IMG/VR virus record: IMGVR_UViG_3300044712_001255
Location: 62,001 to 126,000 of that record
Source of the DNA: a virus
Length of the DNA: 64,000 nucleotides
Strand: one strand, 5' to 3'
Of the stretch, positions 8,430 through 17,614 are shown piece by piece. Every line of letters begins with the position of its first letter. Positions within the stretch are counted from its first letter, which is position 1. The notes under the pieces were generated by a model that saw only the letters and a program-made list of their open reading frames with translations, did no database searches and was not told the origin of the DNA. Position numbers and translations under genes: made by a program.

Positions 8430-11400
8430 ATGGGACAGCTGAGATTTGGCAGCGCAGGCGTTACGGCACGAGAGATTGACCTTTCAACACCAACAACCGC
8501 AGCACCCACGGGAGTTCCCGCGGGTATCATCGGTACGGCCAACAGAGGTCCAGCATTCGTGCCGATCACTGTTGGTACTGTCGATAACTTCTATCTTGAG
8601 TTTGGAAAGACTGATGGTAAGAAGTTCGGACCGTTAGCAGTCACCGAGTGGCTGCGAAATGCCGGTGCCGTGACCTACATGAGAGTGATGGGTGTTGGTG
8701 ATGGAAATATGCGTGTTGCCGACGGCACATACGCTGGTTCTGTCAACAAGGCGGGTTTCGTTGTTGGTGAAGATCTACCGAATAGCACGAGCGGATTCTT
8801 GAGCAGAAATCCATACGCAAACTATGGTGGTCCTTCTGGCCGAACGTTCTTCCTTGGATGCCTCATGTCTGAGTCTGCTGGATCTACTGTGTTCAGTTCA
8901 GCCGGACTACAGCAGAATGGCGTGGCTGCTCCCATCATCCGTGGCGTCATCATGGCGGCTTCTGGCGTTATCTTGCGTCTATCGTCTTCAACGGCGGCGT
9001 CTTCGAATGCCCCCGCTGCGACGCTGGTTGCATCTGACGCAAATGCGCAAGGCTCATTGACGGGTTCAGTTTCACTGTTCGCCGGAGCGACTGCGAAGCA
9101 AGAATTTGTTCTGTTACTGAATGGTCACGTCGGAAACGATTCGTTGTATCCTAATGTCATCTCTGCATCGTTCGATATGACATCGAACAACTATTTTGCA
9201 AAGATGCTCAACAAGGACCCGCTGAATATCCAAAAAGCAGGTCACTGTTTGTATGCTTACTGGGATGTCTACCCGGCAACGGCAGCTGTCACAGGATCTG
9301 GCGTCATCGCAACTAGTGTTGGCGCGGGAGCGGGGGCAGCGCTTGGTTTCGAGCTCGCAGCATTCATCACAACTGGTTCTGTGGCACGCAATACCGGCAC
9401 TGCGACCGTCCCGAATTTTGAGAACTTCCAGGATAGGTTTTCCTATGCCAAGACTCCCTGGATTATCTCGCAGCGTTTTGGTGGCACGAGATACAACCTC
9501 TTTCGCCTTCATGCCCTTGACGCCGGCGCAGGAGTTTCAAACAGCGTGAAGTTCTCGATTGAGAACATCGCCGTATCAACGGACCCTGCAAACAAGTACG
9601 GTACCTTCGACATAGTCGTAAGGTCTTGGACTGATCGCGATGATTCACCCGTAGTGTTGGAGCGTTGGAGCGCAGTGGATCTCAATCCAAGCTCTGACCG
9701 TTACATTGCTAAGGTGATCGGTGATTCTTATGCGTACTTTGACTTTGATCGTTCAGAGTCTGAGCAGAAACTTGTGGTAGAGGGACAGTACGAAAATGTC
9801 TCGCAGTACATAAGAGTAGAGGTTGATTCCAACGTCGAAAATATGAGCGTAGATCCAGTGGCATTACCAGTTGGTATCCGCGGAACACATCACCTTGTGA
9901 CATCAGGATCGGTGCCTCTTACAGCGCTAGACACTGCAACTTGGATGCACAATGCAGTGACACCACCTGTGCCATTCCGCAATGACATCACTCAAGGGTC
10001 TGGTGCGACCAAGGCAGTACACCCAACGTATTACTGGGGTTACCAATTTGAACATGTAACTTCATTAGCAACAGCAAATGCGTCAGCGTTGGCAAATGAT
10101 TCAATGAAGGCACATGTCAAGTACTTCCCTGATTTCATGACCACCACTGTAAACGTGATCGTAGGTGACAATGAGGGTGATGTTGATACAACTGAACTTG
10201 GCGTCATCGACGCCGACAGATTCAACAACAACATCTTCACTCTTGAGAACTTACAGGTTGTCACAGGTTCAGACGGCCTTGCAGATCAACAGCAGTGGGT
10301 GAACGCAACGTACGTCAGAAATGGCAATATCGTTGCAAACGATGCGAACAAGACTCGTCGACTACAGACAACAGACTTCAATCAAGGCAACAAGGCATAT
10401 CTAAAGTTCAGCTTCTTTATGCAGGGTGGCTTTGATGGAACGAATATGTTTGATGTCGACGAAGCAGCATTGAACAACAATGCTATCGTAGCTGACATTG
10501 CTGACGCAAATCGTGGTCAGGCTCTCGGCCCGAACGTAAGAGCGTATACCAAGGCAATCGATATTATGGGCAACACGGTGTCAACTGACATCCAGTTGCT
10601 TGCAACGCCAGGTATTCGTGTGCCGCTTATCACTGATTACGCTTTGAACGCCACGGCAGAACGCTTCGATGCGATGTATGTCATGGATATCGAAGAGATC
10701 GATGTGATGGGCAACTTGGTGATGTCAGGTACTCAAACTACAAGTGTCCAACTCACTGCTAATAACTTCGCTGCTCGTGGATTGAACAGCAGTTTTGGAG
10801 CTGCATACTTTCCAGACGTGCTGATGACCGATCCAAACACGAAGACAAACCTCTTTGTGCCTCCATCGGTACAGGTGATGGGGGCAATGGCGCTCAATGA
10901 TGCAGTTGGTCACCCATGGTTTGCTCCGGCTGGCTTCACTCGTGGTGCCCTGCCGACAGCCCTTGAGACAAAGATCCCAATGGACCAGAGTAACCTTGAC
11001 GCTCTTTACAACGTGAATATTAACCCACTCACAGCATTCCCGGGTAACGCATCTTCTGGTACGAACCCAACAGGTGGAGTGTTGGTATGGGGACAGCGCA
11101 CAACGTTGCAGACAGCATCTGCTCTTGATAGAGTGAATGTACGTCGTCTGCTGATCGACATTCGTCGTCAGGTGCGTGAGATTGCAAACCTCATTATCTT
11201 TGAGCCCAATCGCGAATCTACGCTTGCCAAGTTCTCTGCCGCTGTGACACCACGTCTCCAGAGAATCCAGGCACTCGCAGGCCTCGAGCGTTTCAGAGTG
11301 ATGATCGATTCTTCTACCACCACTCAAGCAGACGTTGAAAACAACACCATCCGCGGTAAGATCTACATTCAACCAACGCGAACGATCGAATTCGTCTCGC

Positions 11401-11441
11401 TCGATTTCGTTGTGTCGAACAACCTCAATCAGGTCGCGTGA
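8430..11441 (+). CDS. Tail sheath protein, copy 2 (gp18-like paralogue)
   Basis: 1,003 residues, clearly homologous to the preceding gene: TAREIDLSTPTTAAPTGVPA and IIGTANRGPAFVPITV at the N-terminus, GHPWFAPAGFTRGALP and SALDRVNVRRLLIDIRRQV near the C-terminus, ending TRTIEFVSLDFVVSNN. Both ends are well conserved while the middle domains differ strongly, so the two are old paralogues, not a recent duplication. It has its own leader with TATAGTTA at 8394-8401 and AAGGAG at 8416-8421, which suggests separate expression control. Confidence 0.93.
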   Translation: MGQLRFGSAGVTAREIDLSTPTTAAPTGVPAGIIGTANRGPAFVPITVGTVDNFYLEFGKTDGKKFGPLAVTEWLRNAGAVTYMRVMGVGDGNMRVADGTYAGSVNKAGFVVGEDLPNSTSGFLSRNPYANYGGPSGRTFFLGCLMSESAGSTVFSSAGLQQNGVAAPIIRGVIMAASGVILRLSSSTAASSNAPAATLVASDANAQGSLTGSVSLFAGATAKQEFVLLLNGHVGNDSLYPNVISASFDMTSNNYFAKMLNKDPLNIQKAGHCLYAYWDVYPATAAVTGSGVIATSVGAGAGAALGFELAAFITTGSVARNTGTATVPNFENFQDRFSYAKTPWIISQRFGGTRYNLFRLHALDAGAGVSNSVKFSIENIAVSTDPANKYGTFDIVVRSWTDRDDSPVVLERWSAVDLNPSSDRYIAKVIGDSYAYFDFDRSESEQKLVVEGQYENVSQYIRVEVDSNVENMSVDPVALPVGIRGTHHLVTSGSVPLTALDTATWMHNAVTPPVPFRNDITQGSGATKAVHPTYYWGYQFEHVTSLATANASALANDSMKAHVKYFPDFMTTTVNVIVGDNEGDVDTTELGVIDADRFNNNIFTLENLQVVTGSDGLADQQQWVNATYVRNGNIVANDANKTRRLQTTDFNQGNKAYLKFSFFMQGGFDGTNMFDVDEAALNNNAIVADIADANRGQALGPNVRAYTKAIDIMGNTVSTDIQLLATPGIRVPLITDYALNATAERFDAMYVMDIEEIDVMGNLVMSGTQTTSVQLTANNFAARGLNSSFGAAYFPDVLMTDPNTKTNLFVPPSVQVMGAMALNDAVGHPWFAPAGFTRGALPTALETKIPMDQSNLDALYNVNINPLTAFPGNASSGTNPTGGVLVWGQRTTLQTASALDRVNVRRLLIDIRRQVREIANLIIFEPNRESTLAKFSAAVTPRLQRIQALAGLERFRVMIDSSTTTQADVENNTIRGKIYIQPTRTIEFVSLDFVVSNNLNQVA

Positions 11442-11458
11442 CCTAGAAAGACAACGTG

Positions 11459-12064
11459 ATGAAACGTACACAGGTAATCAAGCCAACATCTAAGCAGCTT
11501 CGTTCTTTCATTGTTGAAACTGCAACAGTTGCGCAGGAAAAGCTTGAAGAACAACGCCTTGCAAAGCTCGCAAAAGGTGTCCGTTTGAACGAAGCGGCGG
11601 TGCGGCGGATCATCAAGGAAGAAGTAAGGCGAGCAAATCTTATTAATCGTCTTAGGGCTGTGTTGAAGGAGTCTAAGCTTTTGGGCGAAGGCGATGCGTT
11701 CGCATCAGCATTTGACAAGGTGATGGCTGGAAAAGCATTTCAAGATTTGTCAAATGATGAGATCGAAGCGGCAGTTGGTCAGTTGGCTGATAGATTCAAT
11801 GCATCTGACGATGATATTGATGCAGCGCTTGATAAGCTCGGAATTACTGCGGCGTCCTCAGCAGGTGAAGATAATTTAGGAACCAGTGGAGCAACAAGCA
11901 CTTCAAAGGGGAAGGGCAATCTTGAAGATTCTCCAGACGCTGCGGCGCTAGAGGCGGGATCAACGCTTCAAGACCAGGGATTTCGTAAAGAGCCCACAAG
12001 ATGGGGCGGTCCTAACAAGGCGGCAAATCCTGGACAAGTTAAAAAAACACGTGCAGCAGGTTGA
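11459..12064 (+). CDS. Candidate scaffold or packaged internal protein with capsid-targeting-like N-terminus
   Basis: 201 residues from ATG 11459 (GTG 11456 is the alternative). The N-terminus contains TSKQLRSFIVETA, and a second similar element, AAVRRIIKEEVRRA, follows near residues 44-57. These resemble T4 capsid-targeting peptides cut by the prohead protease after (I/L)xE. The middle is helical and charged; the last ~70 residues are Gly/Ser/Thr-rich and likely disordered, ending basic (KKTRAAG). No enzymatic domain is visible. A structural, scaffold or packaged role is inferred from the peptide and from the neighbouring tail genes. Confidence 0.55.
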   Translation: MKRTQVIKPTSKQLRSFIVETATVAQEKLEEQRLAKLAKGVRLNEAAVRRIIKEEVRRANLINRLRAVLKESKLLGEGDAFASAFDKVMAGKAFQDLSNDEIEAAVGQLADRFNASDDDIDAALDKLGITAASSAGEDNLGTSGATSTSKGKGNLEDSPDAAALEAGSTLQDQGFRKEPTRWGGPNKAANPGQVKKTRAAG

Positions 12065-12066
12065 GC

Positions 12067-12720
12067 GTGTCAAATCTCAGCACAGTCACAAAACACCTAA
12101 AGCGTCAGGTTGCTCTTGAATGTGTCATTGCAGTGTGCGTTGGCATCCTGCGTGAAGAGGGCAACCTGATCAAAGAGGCGTTGTCTCGCGCCGAGTCCAA
12201 TGTTGTCGATGCAGTCATGCACTATGCGCAAAAGTATGTGTATGATAATGCAACACAACCGCATCGATCTCACCTACCAGACGTACCTGTGCCAGTCCCA
12301 GGTCGGCGAGCAGAAGAACTAGACCCTGCAACTGCTCACTTCTTTCAAGGCAAGATTATAGATTACCTTGAAAGATTCAAGAACTGGGTCGATCACCCAG
12401 AGTACATTCAGCAGATTGAAGAAGAGGATCCACAGTTCATCAAGAACTTTGCTACAAAGATGTTGATGTATATCTCGGCAATCAATGATGAAGAAGATTA
12501 TGATACGTTGATGAGCACATTACCACGTGATCAACGCGAAGTGCTACAGGCGATTTACATGTCTGTGTATGGGTCAACCCCTACTGACGTTGAAGAACCG
12601 CTGCCGTCATTTGACATTGATGATGAGCCTGATACAGAACCAGACGTCTCATTTGAACGTGAAAAAACCGCGCCGCGTACCCAAAGGTCTCTGCCTTATG
12701 GGCATGCAAAAAATCAGTGA
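12067..12720 (+). CDS. Hypothetical helical acidic protein
   Basis: 217 residues if translation starts at GTG 12067 (AGG at 12058-12060); TTG 12061, overlapping the previous stop, is the alternative. The protein is mostly helical with a strongly acidic C-terminal third (DIDDEPDTEPDVSFEREK) and a short basic end. No domain is recognised. In T4-like order, assembly genes lie between sheath and tube, so an assembly or structural job is plausible. It ends 12 bp from the convergent minus-strand endonuclease gene. Confidence 0.5.
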   Translation: MSNLSTVTKHLKRQVALECVIAVCVGILREEGNLIKEALSRAESNVVDAVMHYAQKYVYDNATQPHRSHLPDVPVPVPGRRAEELDPATAHFFQGKIIDYLERFKNWVDHPEYIQQIEEEDPQFIKNFATKMLMYISAINDEEDYDTLMSTLPRDQREVLQAIYMSVYGSTPTDVEEPLPSFDIDDEPDTEPDVSFEREKTAPRTQRSLPYGHAKNQ

Positions 12721-12721
12721 G

Positions 12722-12731
12722 CCCTCGAGGG
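12722..12731. other. 10-bp perfect palindrome between convergent genes
   Basis: CCCTCGAGGG sits exactly between the stop of the + strand gene (12718-12720) and the stop of the minus-strand endonuclease (12732-12734). It could be a weak two-way terminator or a junction left by insertion of the endonuclease gene, but no T-tract follows on either side. Confidence 0.3.
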
Positions 12732-14336
12732 TCACAGGGCCAGCTCGTACAGTTGGTTGCCACACCCCCATATCTTGACCACGCCGGCTTCGTCGGCTAC
12801 CTGCTGCTCGGTCATCCCACGGGAACTGTCTGCTTTGAACTTGAAGCGGTTGAATCTTTGTTGTCCGTTCGTCCACCAGAAGCGTGGCATCGTGGAACTA
12901 ATAAGAGAAAACCCTGCTTGTTGGTACGCAGTACCATCACCACCGAGCCTTTCGTCTACGTACGATAATAGACGCTTCTTACCAGACGATTTAGCATACT
13001 CAATGGCACATGTCATAAGACGACTCGTACCGCCAGGAACAATTGTATTGAGCTTGTTTGCTGAACGAGCAATTTCAATTGCGTCCTTGTGCAATTTGTG
13101 AAATGGCGTTCTTACAGATAACGCAGCTACGATTTCACCTTCATAAATCAACCCCCACGCGGCAGATGCTAAGGTGTCTCCATCAAGGTGATTTGTTGCA
13201 AAAAATGCAATACGTTCCTTGTAATCAAGTTGCTTGATTGAACACTTTCGAGCCATTACCTTGTTCGTAATTGCGTTCAAACGAGCGCAGATCATTGATT
13301 TGACAATGTCTTGTTTATGATCCCACTCATCATCAAAAATGTGCATTAGCTTGATTCCCACAGCGCGGCAAGCATTTGTTTTTCCTTGATGATATTTGTT
13401 ATCTCTACGTGATTCGTTGTGCCAATAGATTCCGTTGAGTTCTATGGCGAGCTGATGTGACGGTATGTAAATGTCAAGCTCTCTTTTGTGAATCACGCCA
13501 CGAACATTGCGACCTACGTCAACGCCGATTATCGATTCAATCCAATCAGCAATTTGAAGTTGTGCCTTGCTGCCCACTGGATCACATGATTTGCACCTGT
13601 CATTTCTTGCAAATGCAAGGCTAACGACAGATTGCTCATTGCACTTGACACAACGCACGGTTATAGATTCGCTAAGACAATTTTTGTAGTTGCCTATTGA
13701 TTCAAGACGTAACACGTTGTTTTGTTGAAGTACTTCAACAATCTTATCATCTGTGAATCTGTTGTATCTTACCAACGTACCGGCTTCTATTGAACGCTTC
13801 AAACCGGCAGACGTGTGTTCACCACGTATTTTAATACGTTCATCAGTTTCCTTTGTAAGTCCCTTTGCCCATGATTCACGCCCAGTCAAACTTTCGCGAC
13901 GTTTTTGTGCAATTGATTGAGCAACCTCGGTGGCGTATGACGTGTAGATGTTGCCGTTGTGTCCAATTCTAAACGTCGAATAACCGCTCCACCAATTCAC
14001 CCATTTGGTTTGCTCACCACACCCACATTGGCATAACGTTGGTGATTGATTGTGTTTCTTCAACCACAACTCTTCAAGAGACATACCATGTAATGCGGCG
14101 TGTTTATCTCCTTCGGTTGAGTCGTTGAACTGCAATCGAATAACTTCATTGCAAATTGGGCAAGAGTCAGTCATTGCGTGTTTCTTGCCGATCGCAGATC
14201 TACTACAGGTTACGCACACCTTTTGTAGGCGCTCGGCATACATGCACTTGGCACGATTTTTATGATCAACATTGTTATTGCATTGTGGACAGATGCGTCT
14301 CCAGACGATTTGCCCTCCATCGTTTACTTCTATCAT
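12732..14336 (-). CDS. Homing endonuclease, Vsr/EDxHD (PD-(D/E)XK-related) type, minus strand
   Basis: 534 residues from the ATG at 14336; longer in-frame starts exist up to 14372, but the 14336 ATG is preceded by a -10-like TAGAAT 7 nt away. Domain order: N-terminal zinc-finger-like cysteine pairs (CPQCNNN, CVTC, CPICNEV), a CQCGCGEQTKW module, a SWAKGLTKETDER module, further Cys pairs (CVKC, CKSC), then the nuclease core KRELDIYIPSHQLAIELNGI YWHNE-type, characteristic of I-Bth0305I/Vsr-like phage homing enzymes. The C-terminal ~190 residues form the accessory domain often joined to it (GGTSRLM, SYVDERLGGDGTAYQQAGF). It is the only confident minus-strand gene in the window. Confidence 0.85.
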   Translation of the reverse strand: MIEVNDGGQIVWRRICPQCNNNVDHKNRAKCMYAERLQKVCVTCSRSAIGKKHAMTDSCPICNEVIRLQFNDSTEGDKHAALHGMSLEELWLKKHNQSPTLCQCGCGEQTKWVNWWSGYSTFRIGHNGNIYTSYATEVAQSIAQKRRESLTGRESWAKGLTKETDERIKIRGEHTSAGLKRSIEAGTLVRYNRFTDDKIVEVLQQNNVLRLESIGNYKNCLSESITVRCVKCNEQSVVSLAFARNDRCKSCDPVGSKAQLQIADWIESIIGVDVGRNVRGVIHKRELDIYIPSHQLAIELNGIYWHNESRRDNKYHQGKTNACRAVGIKLMHIFDDEWDHKQDIVKSMICARLNAITNKVMARKCSIKQLDYKERIAFFATNHLDGDTLASAAWGLIYEGEIVAALSVRTPFHKLHKDAIEIARSANKLNTIVPGGTSRLMTCAIEYAKSSGKKRLLSYVDERLGGDGTAYQQAGFSLISSTMPRFWWTNGQQRFNRFKFKADSSRGMTEQQVADEAGVVKIWGCGNQLYELAL

Positions 14337-14349
14337 ATTTGCTATTCTA
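14337..14349 (-). promoter_or_regulatory. Leaderless-type promoter of the minus-strand endonuclease
   Basis: On the minus strand TAGAAT (14349-14344) is separated by 7 nt (AGCAAAT) from the ATG at 14336. No Shine-Dalgarno sequence lies between them. Confidence 0.5.
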
Positions 14350-14436
14350 AAATATAGCATGCACATCGACACAAAGTAAACGATTTTGAGATCAATACCG
14401 TAATTAACTTGTTACCCACTCAATAGGAGATGACAC

Positions 14437-14928
14437 ATGGCAGCAGAAACACTTGATGTAACGTCTATGTTACCAAATCGATTTGAACCCAAGCGAAAGA
14501 ATCGTTGGATTCTTATGGTAGAGGGAATTGACGCCTACATCGTAAAGACCACCGCACGTCCCACATACGCAACTGACGAAGTTGAAGTTCCATTCGTCAA
14601 CAGCCGCCGCTACCTGGCGGGTCTCACCAAGTTTGAGACGATGGCTGTTACTCTACACGACCCGATCGCGCCGTCGGGCGCGCAGCAGATCATGGAGTGG
14701 ATTCGTCTCCATTTCGAGTCTGTGTCAGGTCGTGCAGGATACGCAGACTTCTACAAGCGTGACGTTCAGTTGAAACTCCTTGACCCGATCGGTACTGTTA
14801 TCGAACTTTGGGATATAAAAGGTGCATTCATCACAAATGCCACTTTCGGTGAACTTACGTATGAAGACGGAGGGCTTACTGAGATTTCTCTAACTCTCAG
14901 ATATGATAACGCGGTTTTGCAATTTTAA
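14437..14928 (+). CDS. Tail tube protein (gp19-like)
   Basis: 163 residues, the size of T4 gp19. It shows the family pattern: an N-terminal NRFEPKRKNRWILMVEGIDA, a PTYATDEVEVPFVNSRRYLA segment, and the C-terminal FGELTYEDGGLTEISLTLRY with the closing beta strands. It polymerises into the inner tube through which DNA passes, surrounded by the sheath encoded upstream. The start has AATAGGAGATGACAC. It is followed by a strong hairpin and is flanked on both sides by homing endonuclease genes. Confidence 0.93.
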   Translation: MAAETLDVTSMLPNRFEPKRKNRWILMVEGIDAYIVKTTARPTYATDEVEVPFVNSRRYLAGLTKFETMAVTLHDPIAPSGAQQIMEWIRLHFESVSGRAGYADFYKRDVQLKLLDPIGTVIELWDIKGAFITNATFGELTYEDGGLTEISLTLRYDNAVLQF

Positions 14929-14958
14929 ATCAACTGCGATTACGCAAGTAATTGTTTT

Positions 14959-14982
14959 GAAAGGCCTTTTACGAGGCCTTTC
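14959..14982 (+). terminator. Terminator-like hairpin after the tail tube gene
   Basis: A perfect 9-bp stem (GAAAGGCCT / AGGCCTTTC) with a 6-nt loop (TTTACG), 30 bp after the tube stop codon. Only a weak T-run follows, so termination may be partial. Confidence 0.6.
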
Positions 14983-15024
14983 GGCATTTAAGACGTTGGC
15001 AGTACACATTGCTTTATCATATGA

Positions 15025-15036
15025 TAGAGTGAGTTT
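15025..15036 (+). promoter_or_regulatory. Leaderless-type promoter of the HNH homing endonuclease
   Basis: An extended -10, TGA-TAGAGT (hexamer 15025-15030), stands 6 nt before ATG 15037. An overlapping sigma70-like reading, TTGGCA (14996-15001), 18 nt, TATGAT (15020-15025), would also give a very short or absent leader. Confidence 0.5.
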
Positions 15037-15825
15037 ATGTGTAAATGTCCAATGTGTGATTATGAAAATGAAAATCTAACGTCATTATCTGTTCATTATC
15101 GAAAAAAACATAAGGGAACAGCTAAACAACTTTGTATTGAATTGTTTCATGATGGTATACAACCAACATGTAAATGTGGATGTGGTAAAGCTACTAAATT
15201 CTGGACATTGCAATTGGGATTTGCTAAATATCTTCGAGGACATGTAGCTCGAGTGCATAACAATTGGGGTCATAACGAAGATGCCCAGAAGAAAAGTCAG
15301 GACGTACGTCGTGACATGCATAAAAGAGGGGAGATTTTCATTTGGAATAAGGGTCTTTCTATTGAAACTGATGATCGTGTAGCGGCATATGGTAGATCTG
15401 GATCTCATACTCTCAAAACTGACGCCGCGTGTCAAAAACAACGATCTGAACACATGTCTACGCAATGGAAATTGGGTTGTATCGTTCCCCTTCGCGGTGC
15501 TGATCATTCTCAATGGCGAGGTGGCACTTCGGCGCTGCAGCCAGTCGTCAGATCTCGGCTTCATTATGCATGGGCATATCCCAAGCTCGCAGCATCAGGA
15601 TTTAAGTGTTCGTCTTGTGGCAGATCAGATACGCTTGAGGTACACCACGACGGTGAACGTTTTGCTGATATCCTGCACAAAGCGATTATTGAGTTAGGAG
15701 AATCAGGGGATGATTTTGAAAAGAAGTCTATTATAGCTGATTGGGTCGTCAAATATCATGTTGAAAATGATATTTCTGGCGTTGTATTGTGTCAGCATTG
15801 TCATGATAGTGCACATAACTCGTAG
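15037..15825 (+). CDS. HNH homing endonuclease with zinc-finger N-terminus
   Basis: 262 residues. A C2H2-like finger at residues 2-25 (CKCPMCDYENENLTSLSVHY) is followed by a CKCGCGKATKFW module, an IWNKGLSIETDDR module, and at the C-terminus an HNH-type nuclease core: CSSCGRSDTLEVHHDGE, then VVLCQHCHDSAHN. The Cys pairs frame the catalytic HH and the final H, as in zinc-stabilised HNH folds. The N-terminal modules are shared with the two neighbouring endonucleases, which have a different nuclease domain. This is a free-standing mobile gene inserted after the tail tube gene. Confidence 0.85.
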   Translation: MCKCPMCDYENENLTSLSVHYRKKHKGTAKQLCIELFHDGIQPTCKCGCGKATKFWTLQLGFAKYLRGHVARVHNNWGHNEDAQKKSQDVRRDMHKRGEIFIWNKGLSIETDDRVAAYGRSGSHTLKTDAACQKQRSEHMSTQWKLGCIVPLRGADHSQWRGGTSALQPVVRSRLHYAWAYPKLAASGFKCSSCGRSDTLEVHHDGERFADILHKAIIELGESGDDFEKKSIIADWVVKYHVENDISGVVLCQHCHDSAHNS

Positions 15826-15846
15826 TATAGCATAAAGATAATATGC

Positions 15847-17499
15847 ATGTCTTATGATCGTATCAAGTGCCCGATATGTAACGTAGATTTTGGGCAAGAA
15901 AAGCGATTTGTTGCTCATTGCAATGATGTCCATGGTATCGTTGCAGATGAAGCATATTATGTGCAAATTGTGTGTAATGGTACAGCTCCAACGTGTGCAT
16001 GTGGTTGTGGAAAGACAACCATGTGGAATGGTTGGAAGAAGGGATACACATCACAATACTTGCGCGGTCATAATGCTGCTGTTGATAACGTATTCTCAGA
16101 CCCAGAGCGTATGAAACGCATGGTTGAGAAGCGCGTTGACGGGTACAGATCTGGAAGAATTTCTGTGTGGAACGCCGGTCTTACAAAAGAAACCGACGAA
16201 AGAGTCGCTCGGCAGTCGGTTGCTGTTTCTAATACGTTGTCGCAAGCTTATCGATCTGGTGATCTTGTTGATTGGCGCAAGACAGATCCAGAAAAAGCAA
16301 TCGAACAAGCGAAAAAGTCATCCAATACAAAGAAGCGTAAATTTGCGTCTGGAGAATCAAAGATTTGGAACGAAGGACTTACGAAGGAAACTTCGTCATC
16401 TATCGCGTCAGCTGCAGAAAAGATTTCTGCAGCTTTTCGTAATCGCCCGGATATGGGCGCTCGAATAAAACTATCGAAAGTGAAACAACGTATCGATAAG
16501 TTCTCAGACAAATTTACGTTGGTATCTAACATTAATGAATACAAACATCATGATATTACGAGATTTGTGTTTCGTTGTAATACATGTGGTGAAGAGACAT
16601 TGAAATCATTAAATATGTTAGAATCAACTCCTATTTGTTTTCATTGTCATCCTAAGGAATCTAAGGGACAACTTGAGGTACTTGATTACATTCGTTCTCT
16701 TGGGATTAATGACGTTGTATCAAATGATCGTGCTGCTATTTCTCCAAAAGAACTAGACATTTACGTGCCATCTAAGAAGTTTGCAGTTGAATACAACGGG
16801 TTATACTGGCACAGCGAACAATTTCTTGGTAAGCATTATCATGACGAAAAGCTCTCAGCGGCAGAAAATGCTGGATTGTCATTGTTGATGATCTATGAGG
16901 ACGAATGGCGTGATCGTAGACATGTGATTGAAGGTATGATCAAACATCGTCTTAACCTTGATATTGTTCGCGTTCATGCGAGAAAATGTGTCGTGAAAGA
17001 AGTACCCGTAGAACAGCGCATTGCTTTTTTTGATTCTGCGCACCTTGAGGGTGACGTTAGAAGCGTTGTTGCATTTGGATTGTATTTTGAAGATCGACTT
17101 GTTGCGTGTATGTCGTTGCGCAGGCCTTTTCATAAAAAGTATGAAGATTATCTTGAGGTTGGAAGAAGTGCTTGTTTACCAACATACGCCATTTCTGGGT
17201 GGATTGGAAAGCTCACGAAGGCATGTAAAGAATTCGTGCGTTCTAAGGGTAAGATTGGTTTGGTGACATATGTTGATTCTCGAGTGGGCAAGGGAGAGTC
17301 GTATGCAGCTGCCGGATTCAAGCTTGTTAGCAATAACACGGGTTCACGTTTGTTTTGGACAGACTACGTGAAACGGTATAATCGATTCGCGGTACGTGCA
17401 AATAAGGCAGAAGGTATCACACAAAAGCAAGCTAGTGAAGACGCAGGCGTGGTTCCCATTTGGGGGCCCGGAAATCGTCTTTTCAAATTAGACATTTGA
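15847..17499 (+). CDS. Homing endonuclease, Vsr/EDxHD type, plus strand
   Basis: 550 residues, paralogous to the minus-strand gene at 12732-14336. Domain order: C2H2-like finger (CPICNVDFGQEKRFVAHC), CACGCGKTTMW module, two copies of the (I/V)WNxGLTKET module (near residues 111 and 176), Cys pairs (CNTC, CFHC), nuclease core KELDIYVPSKKFAVEYNGLY followed by WHSE, and the C-terminal accessory domain (AISGWIGKLT, TYVDSRVGKGESYAAAGF). It begins 22 bp after the HNH gene, probably with its own promoter (AT-rich TATAGCATAAAGATAAT just upstream). Confidence 0.85.
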   Translation: MSYDRIKCPICNVDFGQEKRFVAHCNDVHGIVADEAYYVQIVCNGTAPTCACGCGKTTMWNGWKKGYTSQYLRGHNAAVDNVFSDPERMKRMVEKRVDGYRSGRISVWNAGLTKETDERVARQSVAVSNTLSQAYRSGDLVDWRKTDPEKAIEQAKKSSNTKKRKFASGESKIWNEGLTKETSSSIASAAEKISAAFRNRPDMGARIKLSKVKQRIDKFSDKFTLVSNINEYKHHDITRFVFRCNTCGEETLKSLNMLESTPICFHCHPKESKGQLEVLDYIRSLGINDVVSNDRAAISPKELDIYVPSKKFAVEYNGLYWHSEQFLGKHYHDEKLSAAENAGLSLLMIYEDEWRDRRHVIEGMIKHRLNLDIVRVHARKCVVKEVPVEQRIAFFDSAHLEGDVRSVVAFGLYFEDRLVACMSLRRPFHKKYEDYLEVGRSACLPTYAISGWIGKLTKACKEFVRSKGKIGLVTYVDSRVGKGESYAAAGFKLVSNNTGSRLFWTDYVKRYNRFAVRANKAEGITQKQASEDAGVVPIWGPGNRLFKLDI

Positions 17500-17547
17500 C
17501 AGTGCAAACAATTTCTTTCCATGGTATACATCTGTCAACCTGCGGCT

Positions 17548-17555
17548 GATAGTTA
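17548..17555 (+). promoter_or_regulatory. GATAGTTA motif, candidate promoter of the NAD cassette
   Basis: TGATAGTTA (from 17547) lies in the 115-bp gap before nadM. The same 9-mer occurs at 21429 and 42183 and a close form (TATAGTTA) at 8394, always in leaders. This one gives a leader of about 55 nt ending in a GGAGAG ribosome site. Confidence 0.45.
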
Positions 17556-17614
17556 ACCACAGGTCAACAAGATCGCACAGAGCGTTCAAGTTTGACTAGG
17601 ACACGGAGAGTGAC

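Noticed and set aside
5355-11441. Sheath pair as an assembly artefact
   Set aside because: The two copies differ widely in the middle and in DNA sequence, so they are true paralogues.
10725-11471. A 248-codon antisense open frame over the second sheath gene
   Set aside because: The + strand sheath is clearly real and conserved here; the antisense translation is Cys/Arg-rich shadow sequence.
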